Source: Paenibacillus sp. DCT19 (GTDB taxonomy: Bacteria > Bacillota > Bacilli > Paenibacillales > Paenibacillaceae). Taken from it: a DNA stretch of 64,000 nucleotides. The notes beneath the pieces were generated by a model that was given only the letters and a program-made list of their open reading frames with translations, had not been told where the DNA came from and did no database searches. Every line of letters starts with the position of its first letter. Position 1 is the stretch's first letter. The position numbers were made by a program, and so were the translations under genes. Below are positions 36,838 to 44,784 of this stretch, in pieces. The DNA is taken from the NCBI RefSeq assembly GCF_003268635.1, contig NZ_CP029639.1:5996001-6060000 (forward strand), written 5' to 3'.

Positions 36838-38257
36838 TTCGAATTCCTCCTTGTACAGTTATGGCTTCACCGTTCATGTCTAATGAACTTGCATCCAGAT
36901 TACGTAGTGCAGTCAGTAGGCTGCCTGCAATGAGATCCAGCTCTGCTTCCGTTGTGACGAATGGCGGTGAAATCGTCAGAATATTTGCAAACCCTGGTAC
37001 GGTATCCCCATTTTTACCGATGAGAATGCCATCCTTTTTACAGCTAGCGAGTACCTTCATCACCCGATCAGCTCTGGCCGGAGCGCCATCCGCCTCAATC
37101 AATTCGATGCCACAGGCGAATCCAAAGGAACGAATGTCACCGACCACCGAAAGCGACAAGAGCGGTTCGAGCTTCTCACGGAGCAATCGCCCCAGCCATT
37201 CTGCTTGGCTGACTAGATTTTCGCGTTCAATAATCTCCAGATTCGCCAGCGCTACCCGGCAAGACACCGGATTGCCCCCGAAGGTGTTCACATGACGAAA
37301 GTGTGTATCCGCGCCAGGTTCCTTAAACGAATCGTACATGTCCGCTCTTACGGCGGTAGCCGATAATGGAGAGTACGCACTGGTCATGCCTTTCGCCATC
37401 GTCACGATATCAGGCTTCACACCATAATTGTGATGCCCGAACTTTTGCCCGGAGCGACCAAAACCACAGATGACCTCATCAACGATCAACAGCACGCCAT
37501 AGCGCTCACAGATCTCCTGTACCGTGCGCATGTAATCCGGAGGAGGCACAATCATGCCGCCCCCTGTAATAACCGGCTCCATAATAACTGCGGCTACGGT
37601 CTCTGGCCCTTCCCAGCGAATGACCTCTTCATAGATCGTCGCGCACTCGAGCCCGCATCCGTCCTTACTCTTACCGAATGGGCAACGGTAACAATACGGC
37701 GGAGGTACATGAGTGAAACCAACGCCGAGGGGTTCATATTTGATCTTGCGAGCCGCTTGCCCTGTAGCGCCAAGTGCCCCCATAGAGTTCCCGTGATATG
37801 CACGGTGACGAGAGATGAACTTGTGCCGCGTAGGCTCACCATTCTGGTGATGATACTGACGGGCTATTTTGAAAGCTACCTCATTGGCATCCGAACCTGA
37901 GTTGGAGAAAAAGATCCGATACTCCCCCTCCAGCCAGTCATTCAGCTTCTCTGCAAGCAGGATTGCCGGCTCATGACTCTGGGTCATCGGTACATAGGCG
38001 AGTGCTTTCATCTGCTCATAGGCACTTCTAGCAATTTCCTCCCGCCCATGACCTACGTTCACACACCATAATCCAGACATTGCATCCAGATAACGTGAGC
38101 CATCCTGATCCATAATCCAGCTTCCTTCACCGCTGACGGCAATCATCGGATGATCGTTATGCGGGGAGATGTGATGCCACACATATTGACGATCCTTCTC
38201 CAGCCATTCTTCCTTCGTACCTCCAACTGGCTGAGGCTGCTGATCCACAGAGTTCAT
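36824..38257 (-). CDS. Class III omega-aminotransferase (beta-alanine/beta-aminoisobutyrate type)
   Basis: A 477-aa PLP enzyme of fold type I. Seen: FFSNSGSDANEVAFKIARQYH for cofactor phosphate binding, SRHRAYHGNSMGALGATGQ, the PLP-ring Asp in LLIVDEVICGFGRSGQ, and the Schiff-base Lys in DIVTMAKGMTSAYSPLSA. The HVNTFGGNPVSCRVALANLEI segment is typical of omega-amino acid:pyruvate/2-oxoglutarate aminotransferases. In this operon it would convert beta-alanine to malonic semialdehyde, the last nitrogen-releasing step. Strong ribosome site (GGAGGAGG). Confidence 0.9.
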   Translation of the reverse strand: MNSVDQQPQPVGGTKEEWLEKDRQYVWHHISPHNDHPMIAVSGEGSWIMDQDGSRYLDAMSGLWCVNVGHGREEIARSAYEQMKALAYVPMTQSHEPAILLAEKLNDWLEGEYRIFFSNSGSDANEVAFKIARQYHHQNGEPTRHKFISRHRAYHGNSMGALGATGQAARKIKYEPLGVGFTHVPPPYCYRCPFGKSKDGCGLECATIYEEVIRWEGPETVAAVIMEPVITGGGMIVPPPDYMRTVQEICERYGVLLIVDEVICGFGRSGQKFGHHNYGVKPDIVTMAKGMTSAYSPLSATAVRADMYDSFKEPGADTHFRHVNTFGGNPVSCRVALANLEIIERENLVSQAEWLGRLLREKLEPLLSLSVVGDIRSFGFACGIELIEADGAPARADRVMKVLASCKKDGILIGKNGDTVPGFANILTISPPFVTTEAELDLIAGSLLTALRNLDASSLDMNGEAITVQGGIRSADD

Positions 38258-38274
38258 GCGTCATCCTCCTCCAT

Positions 38275-39339
38275 CTATTTCACTGCGTCTTCATAGATAC
38301 TCTTCTCTAGTGCTTCATCCAGATTGGCGGCTTTTTTGATCAAACCATAACTTAAGGCGATATCCGCCGTCCGGGTGAAGGACTCATCGACGAAGCTACC
38401 TACCTGTGGTTCGGTAAAACCTTCTGGACGAATCAGCTTCGCAATCTCCTCTAGCATGGTCACTTGGTGCTCACGGGTGGTACTGCCCTCGGTTACATTT
38501 TTCATTACGGTATCTACCGTCTCGTCCTGGTTGTCGATTGCGTAGTTCCAGCCTTTCAGAATGGCACGCGTGACTTTGACCGCCAGATCCCGATTACCAT
38601 CAACCCAGTCCTTCTTCGCAATAAGGGTATCCTCCAGCATGCCAACACCCGCATCCTCGATGTTGAATACATCCAAATCGGATTCCTTCACACCACTCTC
38701 CAATACCACATGAAACTCGTTATAGATTGTTGCCGTCGCCACATCCACCTGATCATTGAAGAATTGATCCATCGTGAAGCCTTGTTTGACCAGCTCAATA
38801 TCCTTCTTCGGATCAAGACCATTCTTCTCCATGAAGGCAAGCACTTGGAATTGCTGGCTGCCAAACCATGTACTAACCTTCTTGCCCTTCATCTGAGCAG
38901 GATCAGTGATCTCCGCAGACTTCTTGGCAATTAATCGATAGCTGCTCTTTTGCGAAATTTGGGCGAGTGATACCAATGGAAGTCCGTTATCCCGGCTTAC
39001 AAGTAAGCTGTCTACCCCGGTTACACCCACATCCGCAGCACCATTGACAACTTGTTGTTCAATGACGATATCCGGACCTCCGGGAATAATCTCGGCATCG
39101 ATGCCCTCATCGGCGAAGAAACCCTGCTCCTTGGCAGCATATATCCCTGCAAACTGAGCCTGCGGTACCCATTTGAGTTGGATCTTCACTTTCGTTAAAG
39201 ACTGACCCTCACCTTCCGCTTCCCCTGCACCCGCAGCAGCAGGAGTCGCAGCCGGCTTAGAATCCGTCGAACACGCACCTAACATAGCAACAACCAGCAG
39301 CATCAACACTAGAAAACCAGGTTTTAAGGATCGGTACAT
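38275..39339 (-). CDS. ABC transporter substrate-binding lipoprotein (NMT1/THI5-like)
   Basis: A 354-aa lipoprotein: signal peptide MYRSLKPGFLVLMLLVVAMLGAC with the lipidated Cys at about 23, a short Ala/Gly/Glu linker, then an NMT1/SsuA-type fold (KIQLKWVPQAQFAGIYAAKEQGFFADEGIDAEIIPGGPDIVIEQQVVNGAADVGVTG). The KWxPxxxFAG pattern is shared with binding proteins for the pyrimidine moiety of thiamine, riboflavin and related heterocycles. With the catabolic genes downstream, a pyrimidine or hydantoin-like ligand is likely. It is preceded by two permease genes and an ATPase gene. Confidence 0.87.
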   Translation of the reverse strand: MYRSLKPGFLVLMLLVVAMLGACSTDSKPAATPAAAGAGEAEGEGQSLTKVKIQLKWVPQAQFAGIYAAKEQGFFADEGIDAEIIPGGPDIVIEQQVVNGAADVGVTGVDSLLVSRDNGLPLVSLAQISQKSSYRLIAKKSAEITDPAQMKGKKVSTWFGSQQFQVLAFMEKNGLDPKKDIELVKQGFTMDQFFNDQVDVATATIYNEFHVVLESGVKESDLDVFNIEDAGVGMLEDTLIAKKDWVDGNRDLAVKVTRAILKGWNYAIDNQDETVDTVMKNVTEGSTTREHQVTMLEEIAKLIRPEGFTEPQVGSFVDESFTRTADIALSYGLIKKAANLDEALEKSIYEDAVK

Positions 39340-39418
39340 GTGAAGAACAACCCCCTATTTATATGGATTTTGGGTCATGCCGATTGCATGTAATATCAGG
39401 ACTCTACTTAATGCTCAA

Positions 39419-40354
39419 TCAGTGATCTGTGCGAACACGGCTCCAAGGAATCAGGCGTTTCTCCGCCAGCACCACAGCCTCATAGAGCACAATGCCAAGG
39501 ACAGCGGCGATAACAATGCAAGACCAGGCAAGTGGCATATTCGCCAGGCGAATCTGATCAGAGAGCAGGTAACCTAGTCCCTGAGAAGCGATGAAAAACT
39601 CCCCTACGATGGCTCCAATAATGCTGGTCGACATATTAATCTTCAATCCAGCGAACAGTGCAGGCAGGGCATGAGGTAAGCGCAGCTTGATAAAAATTTG
39701 CATTTTGCTCGCTGCAAGCCCCCCAAGCAATTCATGGTACTGTGGCTGGATGGACGTCAGCCCTTTGAATAAACTGACAGCCATAGCAGCCATCGTAATG
39801 ACCGCTACCACCGCAATGCGCGACCAGATTCCATCGCCAAACCAGTTGTTCATGATCGGTGCCAGCGCAACGATTGGTATTGCGTTCAGAGCAGACATCA
39901 CGGCCACTGCCGCCTTTCCACTCGTTGGAAAGAAACAAGCGACTATAGCAGCAAGTGCACCTAGCGAAGAACCTAGCAAGAAACCACCTAACATTTCAGT
40001 GCCGCTATACATCGCATAACGGAAGAGCATTTCTGCATTTTCTTTGATCGAGATTGCAATGGAAGAGGGAACAGGCAATTGATAGATTTCCAGGGAGAAC
40101 ATGAAGTGGAATACCCCAAGCAGCCATAGAAGAAGAAATACAAGTCCTGCAACCGCTGGAAGCAGACGTCCAACAATGGAGCCTCCTCGCAAACGACGAG
40201 TCGATTGTTTTTCTTCAGCTTGTCCTTGTTGTTCCTGTATTCGTGAAGCAGAAGTAGGTGTAATCATGGCAGAGCTGGACATGGATGTTCCTCCAGATAC
40301 GGCCGCTGTCACTCGATCTTCCTTATTCCGATGTTTCCATACATGATCATTCAT
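39419..40354 (-). CDS. ABC transporter permease (SsuC/ThiX-like)
   Basis: A 311-aa inner-membrane permease with a long polar N-terminus (about 55 residues, many Ser/Thr/Gln), then six hydrophobic segments. The cytoplasmic EAA loop FKGLTSIQPQYHELLGGLAASKMQIFIKLRLPHALPALFAGLKI contacts the ATPase. It overlaps the upstream permease gene by ATGA. Together the two permeases probably form a heterodimeric pore for the pyrimidine-related ligand. Confidence 0.88.
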   Translation of the reverse strand: MNDHVWKHRNKEDRVTAAVSGGTSMSSSAMITPTSASRIQEQQGQAEEKQSTRRLRGGSIVGRLLPAVAGLVFLLLWLLGVFHFMFSLEIYQLPVPSSIAISIKENAEMLFRYAMYSGTEMLGGFLLGSSLGALAAIVACFFPTSGKAAVAVMSALNAIPIVALAPIMNNWFGDGIWSRIAVVAVITMAAMAVSLFKGLTSIQPQYHELLGGLAASKMQIFIKLRLPHALPALFAGLKINMSTSIIGAIVGEFFIASQGLGYLLSDQIRLANMPLAWSCIVIAAVLGIVLYEAVVLAEKRLIPWSRVRTDH

Positions 40355-41175
40355 GCAGCCCCTCCTCTCTTGCTTCTGAATTCAGGCTGCCAAGGTGTTA
40401 ACCAACGTTCAGCAAGGCTGATAACCAAATACGAGATCAATCCGATGCCCATACTTAGCATGATCGTTGCCCAGAACATGCCGACTTGGGCGTTACCATA
40501 GTACAGGGAGCTCACCATAAGCACGCCTAACCCATCGGGAGCACCCATTAGCTCCACTACAATGGAAGAAGTTACTGCGAGCGGAGCGGCGATTTTCATT
40601 CCTGAGAACAAACCAGGCAGCGCAGAAGGTAACAAACACTTGATATATTGGGCGGGTAACGAGGCTCCGCAGGAGCGCATAAGCTCCAGATGCTCCGGGG
40701 CGGTGCTTTTTAAACCTTTCAAGGTGTGGATGATAATCGGGAAAAAGGTAACGTAAGCAGCCATCACGATCCGTGCCCACTCGGCGTTATGGATAATGCC
40801 GTACACAATCGGGGCAAGACCGATGACCGGAACCATCTGTGATGAAATTACATAGGGCGATAATGTACGCTCCAGCCAGACAGCTATACTCATCAGGAGT
40901 GCAAGCGCCAGACCCAGAAGCGTACCTCCTGCGAAGCCGATTGCCGCATTACCAAACGTCACACTTCCTTGTTCAGCAAGCGTGCCTGCATGCCGGAATA
41001 GTGCCATAACCACATCATGTAGATAAGGTAGGCGAGATGAAGCCTGTTGAGAAGTCATGGACGCATGGAGTATCCAGGCAATGCCTTCCCATAATAGGAG
41101 TAGAAGAATGATCCAGATCGCTACCCAGGAACGATAGCCAGGTTTATAAGAGCGCAGAGGCATCAGATGGATCAC
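40351..41175 (-). CDS. ABC transporter permease (SsuC/ThiX-like), second subunit
   Basis: A 274-aa inner-membrane permease with six hydrophobic segments (first WVAIWIILLLLLWEGIAWIL) and the EAA loop LKGLKSTAPEHLELMRSCGASLPAQYIKCLLPSALPGLFSGMKIA. It overlaps the ATPase gene by 32 bp. The start could be GTG 41175 or the in-frame ATG at 41163, which stands further from the GAGGAG site. Confidence 0.87.
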   Translation of the reverse strand: MIHLMPLRSYKPGYRSWVAIWIILLLLLWEGIAWILHASMTSQQASSRLPYLHDVVMALFRHAGTLAEQGSVTFGNAAIGFAGGTLLGLALALLMSIAVWLERTLSPYVISSQMVPVIGLAPIVYGIIHNAEWARIVMAAYVTFFPIIIHTLKGLKSTAPEHLELMRSCGASLPAQYIKCLLPSALPGLFSGMKIAAPLAVTSSIVVELMGAPDGLGVLMVSSLYYGNAQVGMFWATIMLSMGIGLISYLVISLAERWLTPWQPEFRSKRGGAA

Positions 41176-41965
41176 GCTCCTCGTAAAAACAATTGCGAAT
41201 CGTCGTAATCATCTGATAGAAGGCTTCCGTTTCCCTCAGTTCGCGATGACGCTCTAAGGGTAGTTCAACGGGATGTATGGAATGTACCTGACCCGGATGT
41301 GCAGAGAGAACAATAATCCGGTCTGATAGGAATACAGCTTCAGGGATACTGTGTGTAACGAAGAGGAAGGTCTTGCCTGTGGAACGCTTAATATCAAGCA
41401 ATTCTAATTGCAATTTTTCTTTGGTGAATTCATCGAGGGCGGAGAACGGTTCATCCATGAGCAATAATGGTGGATCAAGAGCAAGTGCTCTGGCGATTGA
41501 TACCCGCTGCTGCATCCCCCCACTGAGTTGCCATGGAAAATGGTCAGCGAAGCGGGTGAGACCAACCAGCTCAAGCAGCTCAGCACTCATGCGCCTGCAT
41601 TCCTTCTTACTCGTGCCGAGCAGCTCCAGCGGTAATTCCACATTGTGACGTACCGTGCGCCAGTCGAACAGAGCAGGTGTCTGAAATACGATGCCGAACT
41701 GTCGTCGTAACCTTGCTTTTTCTGGCTCATCCCCGGCAATACGGACAGAACCGGACGTGGGCTGGAGCAGATCGGCAACCAATCGCAGTAAGGTGGATTT
41801 GCCACAGCCGGACGGTCCAAGCAGAGAGACAAATTCATTGGAACCAATGTGAAATGAAACATCAGACAGTGCCGTTACCTGCTGTGTTCCAGTTCCAAAT
41901 ACAACGGACACATGATCCACTTCAATATGGCTGACATCAGGAACAGGAACGTTTATGGAGGACAT
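41144..41965 (-). CDS. ABC transporter ATP-binding protein (SsuB/TauB-like)
   Basis: A 273-aa ATPase of the nitrate/sulfonate/taurine type. Walker A LLGPSGCGKSTLL (about residues 50-62), Q-loop IVFQTPALFDW, signature LSGGMQQRVSIARAL, Walker B LLLMDEPFSALD and the switch His in FVTHSIPEAVFLSD are intact. It is the first gene of the pyrimidine operon. ATG 41965 is preferred: AAAGGAGA is six bases upstream, whereas the earlier ATG at 41971 abuts it. Confidence 0.92.
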   Translation of the reverse strand: MSSINVPVPDVSHIEVDHVSVVFGTGTQQVTALSDVSFHIGSNEFVSLLGPSGCGKSTLLRLVADLLQPTSGSVRIAGDEPEKARLRRQFGIVFQTPALFDWRTVRHNVELPLELLGTSKKECRRMSAELLELVGLTRFADHFPWQLSGGMQQRVSIARALALDPPLLLMDEPFSALDEFTKEKLQLELLDIKRSTGKTFLFVTHSIPEAVFLSDRIIVLSAHPGQVHSIHPVELPLERHRELRETEAFYQMITTIRNCFYEERDPSDASALL

Positions 41966-41971
41966 AGGCAT

Positions 41972-42394
41972 TCTCCTTTTCGCGGAAGTGGTCTTCTGAT
42001 CGCACTCAGGGTGAATGGGAGGTTATTGAACCGAGTCGTGTTCACGAACATAACAGATTTAACTGGTTAGGTAATACTATATAACATTGAGCGAGGATTA
42101 CATTATACAGACTGTTTTTAGAATAGGCTTGTTCATGTTACAGAGTGTAAAGTGAGGCAAGTATGGAGGAGAGGTTACCTAACAAGAATATAACTACATC
42201 ATGAATATCAATTGTTAGAGGATCATTCATGCCGTAGGTAACCATTATCTCATTTTTCAAAAACGTATATTATTTGTATTTTTTGAATGAATATTCGGAA
42301 AATATAGCATATACCCTCGTATTCTTGGTGATTTTCTTGTATAAGACTTATATAGAGAGAAAGAGAGAGAAGCATTCACATTCAACAATCGGGG
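41972..42394. promoter_or_regulatory. Divergent control region, pyrimidine operon and chemoreceptor
   Basis: About 420 bp with no gene. It holds TATAAT on the minus strand (42102-42107) without a good -35, as well as three copies of the core TAGGTAA: GTTAGGTAA at 42066, its inverse TTACCTAAC at 42175-42183, and TAGGTAACC at 42235-42243. These could be regulator sites, for example for the PucR protein, but that is a guess. Confidence 0.4.
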
Positions 42395-42403
42395 GTGTTT
42401 GGC

Positions 42404-44635
42404 GTGTTTGACTGGCTCGGGTGGAAAAAGGGTTGGCCGCTGTGGCGGTCGTATCGGTTAAACGTACATATCAAGGAAGACGTAGAACAGATTTTTGAGG
42501 GGATCGCCGAAACACGACGTCAGCTTCTCATGGACTGGGCGGATGAACAATGGGATCATCTGGATCGATTATTGCAGCAAGTTCAGTCGCATAAGCCCCA
42601 AGATGTATTACAAGGTTCACAGTCTCTAAGCAAACTAAGCGTGTGGTTCCAAGGAAGTTATACAAGAGCAAAAGAATGTACAGAGCTTTTTATGATGAAT
42701 GAGCAAAACGAGGTTGTATTCTCTACTTATCCGAAGCATATTGGGAAGGTTTACAACAACACGGATGAAGGGTTTGAACCAGGTATACGGTATGCCAGAG
42801 CAGATATCAAGGGCAAAAAGTGCCTCTATGGACCTTACTCTGATCCACTCACCTTGGAGATTGGCGCGCGTTCGTCTTCTTTTCATGATGATGTCACACT
42901 GATGTTTGTTGCCCCCATCGTACACGAGGGTCGCTATGTTGGAGCGCTATGCAGCCGTATTCCGAATGATGTATTAGGCGATTTAATTCAAAGAGAGTCA
43001 GGCCATATTTACCCCGATTCGGGTGATAACTACATTTTCATGGCGGAATCCACGATCAGACCGCATCTACTGCCCGGAACGGCTCTATCCCGTAGCCGTT
43101 TCGAGGATCGAACCTTCACTCACGGAGAAAATCTAAAAGACGGTGTCACAACCGAATGGGGTACTGTTTCTGTTAAGGAACATACTGAGCTTGAGCTATT
43201 GTTCACCGATCCTTCTACTGGAAAATTACATCCCGGAGTGGAGAATACGATTCAAAATGGCTCCAATCTATTTGTTGCCTTTCCCGGCTACTCCGATTAC
43301 CGTCATATCTCTGTCATAGGGAAGGGGATTACTTTTCAGCTTCCTCACTGTCCAGACCGCTGGGGCATGATGTGTGAAGGCGATTTGGAAGAAGTGTATC
43401 AGGTGCGTAACATGGGCTGGCGCCAGTTCAAACTGCACACCCGTTGGATTGTGTTGTCGGCGATCCTTGGAGCAGGTCTAGTATATATTCTCTCCGGCAG
43501 TGGATGGAGCGCAGGAGCCATCGCAGCTTTCAATCTCATTTGCGGTTTCTTCACCGCAAGTCAATTGCAACGGAAGCAGTATAGTCGTGTTCATGAGGAC
43601 ATGCGACGCATTAGTCGTTTTATTCGAATCAATGCCGAGGGCAAAGGTGATCTGACTCAACGTCTGGATACCTCCACTTTTGCTCAAGACGAAAGCGGCG
43701 AATTAGCAAAATGGATCAATAATATGATCGATTCACTTGAAGCCATCATGCTCAAAGTTCAGTTGGCTACCGTGGATGTTATGGACAATCAATATCAGAT
43801 GCGGACTTCAACAGAGACGACACAAGGCACGACAGAGCGTGTCAATCGCAAGTTAAGCTTCATGATTCAAGGCATACGTACACAGCTTGAAGACCTGGAT
43901 CAGGCCAAGATCGCCGCAGATCATATGCGTCATACACTGCATCAGCTTGAATCCACTGCGACATCGCAGATTGAAGTTGCCCAGCAGGAAGTAGAACGGA
44001 TCGGTGACAAAATGATTCAGATCTCTGGAGCCGTATCCGATACCAATCGCACCATCCTGTCTTTCATGGATACGATGCAGGATATCTACCGTGCACTGGC
44101 TGTCATTAATGAGATCTCGGCTCAGACCAATCTGCTGGCATTGAACGCTTCTATTGAAGCAGCTCATGTTGGTGAACATGGACGCGGCTTCGCTGTCGTC
44201 GCTGGGGAGATACGTAAACTCGCTGAGTTATCTCGTTCCTCAACGGAAGATATCCATCACATTCTGAGCAAAATCTCTACCGCAGCTAATACAGCATCCC
44301 AATCCATTCGAGAAGGCGATCAGGTTCTTACGGAAGGAACCACGCTTGTGCAGGCAGCCTCACAGTTACTGCAAAGTGCTACTGCTGAGGATGCTCAACG
44401 CACACAAGTGGTTGATGAGGTTGTCATGCTCATGGAGAACATTGCAGCGATCAGCCATCAAAACCGCTCTACTTCTGCCGAGGTTGAGACGGAGATGCGG
44501 GAGCTTCTGAACGATATGTTACAGGTACAGAGCTCTTCACGTAATGTAGAAGTCATCACTTTATTTTTGCAGCAGGTTGTGGGACAGTTCCAGCTAACCC
44601 ATCCTCAAACGAATACGGGTATCCTTGAAAGCTGA
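42404..44635 (+). CDS. Methyl-accepting chemotaxis protein with an N-terminal sensor lacking a leading membrane helix
   Basis: About 743 aa. Residues 1-340 form a Cache/PAS-like sensor region ([46 protein letters not shown]) without any hydrophobic start. A membrane hairpin follows at about 346-392 ([32 protein letters not shown]), then a HAMP-like linker ([23 protein letters not shown]). The signalling hairpin is [48 protein letters not shown] 42404 is six bases after GGGGGTG; GTG 42395 is an alternative. Ligand unknown; beside the pyrimidine operon, a pyrimidine-related cue is conceivable. Confidence 0.88.
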   Translation: MFDWLGWKKGWPLWRSYRLNVHIKEDVEQIFEGIAETRRQLLMDWADEQWDHLDRLLQQVQSHKPQDVLQGSQSLSKLSVWFQGSYTRAKECTELFMMNEQNEVVFSTYPKHIGKVYNNTDEGFEPGIRYARADIKGKKCLYGPYSDPLTLEIGARSSSFHDDVTLMFVAPIVHEGRYVGALCSRIPNDVLGDLIQRESGHIYPDSGDNYIFMAESTIRPHLLPGTALSRSRFEDRTFTHGENLKDGVTTEWGTVSVKEHTELELLFTDPSTGKLHPGVENTIQNGSNLFVAFPGYSDYRHISVIGKGITFQLPHCPDRWGMMCEGDLEEVYQVRNMGWRQFKLHTRWIVLSAILGAGLVYILSGSGWSAGAIAAFNLICGFFTASQLQRKQYSRVHEDMRRISRFIRINAEGKGDLTQRLDTSTFAQDESGELAKWINNMIDSLEAIMLKVQLATVDVMDNQYQMRTSTETTQGTTERVNRKLSFMIQGIRTQLEDLDQAKIAADHMRHTLHQLESTATSQIEVAQQEVERIGDKMIQISGAVSDTNRTILSFMDTMQDIYRALAVINEISAQTNLLALNASIEAAHVGEHGRGFAVVAGEIRKLAELSRSSTEDIHHILSKISTAANTASQSIREGDQVLTEGTTLVQAASQLLQSATAEDAQRTQVVDEVVMLMENIAAISHQNRSTSAEVETEMRELLNDMLQVQSSSRNVEVITLFLQQVVGQFQLTHPQTNTGILES

Positions 44636-44659
44636 CGAGTAAACATACGAGCACATAGG

Positions 44660-44732
44660 AAAAAGCACCTGCACCTCCTTCGTTGTTGTGAATCATACCT
44701 AACAACAATGAAGGCAATGGCAGATGCTTTTT
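44660..44732. terminator. Bidirectional terminator between chemoreceptor and phosphatase genes
   Basis: Outer stem AAAAAGCA.CTGC / GCAG.TGCTTTTT and inner stem CCTTC.GTTGTT / AACAAC...GAAGG. It has A-run and T-run on opposite sides, between convergent genes. Confidence 0.8.
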
Positions 44733-44784
44733 GTATACATAATGCGTTACTTAGATTAGCAAGTTTTCAGACACGACTTAAATT

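Noticed and set aside
42305..42394. Sigma-D-type promoter for the chemoreceptor gene
   Set aside because: No TAAA...GCCGATAT arrangement is present in the upstream region.
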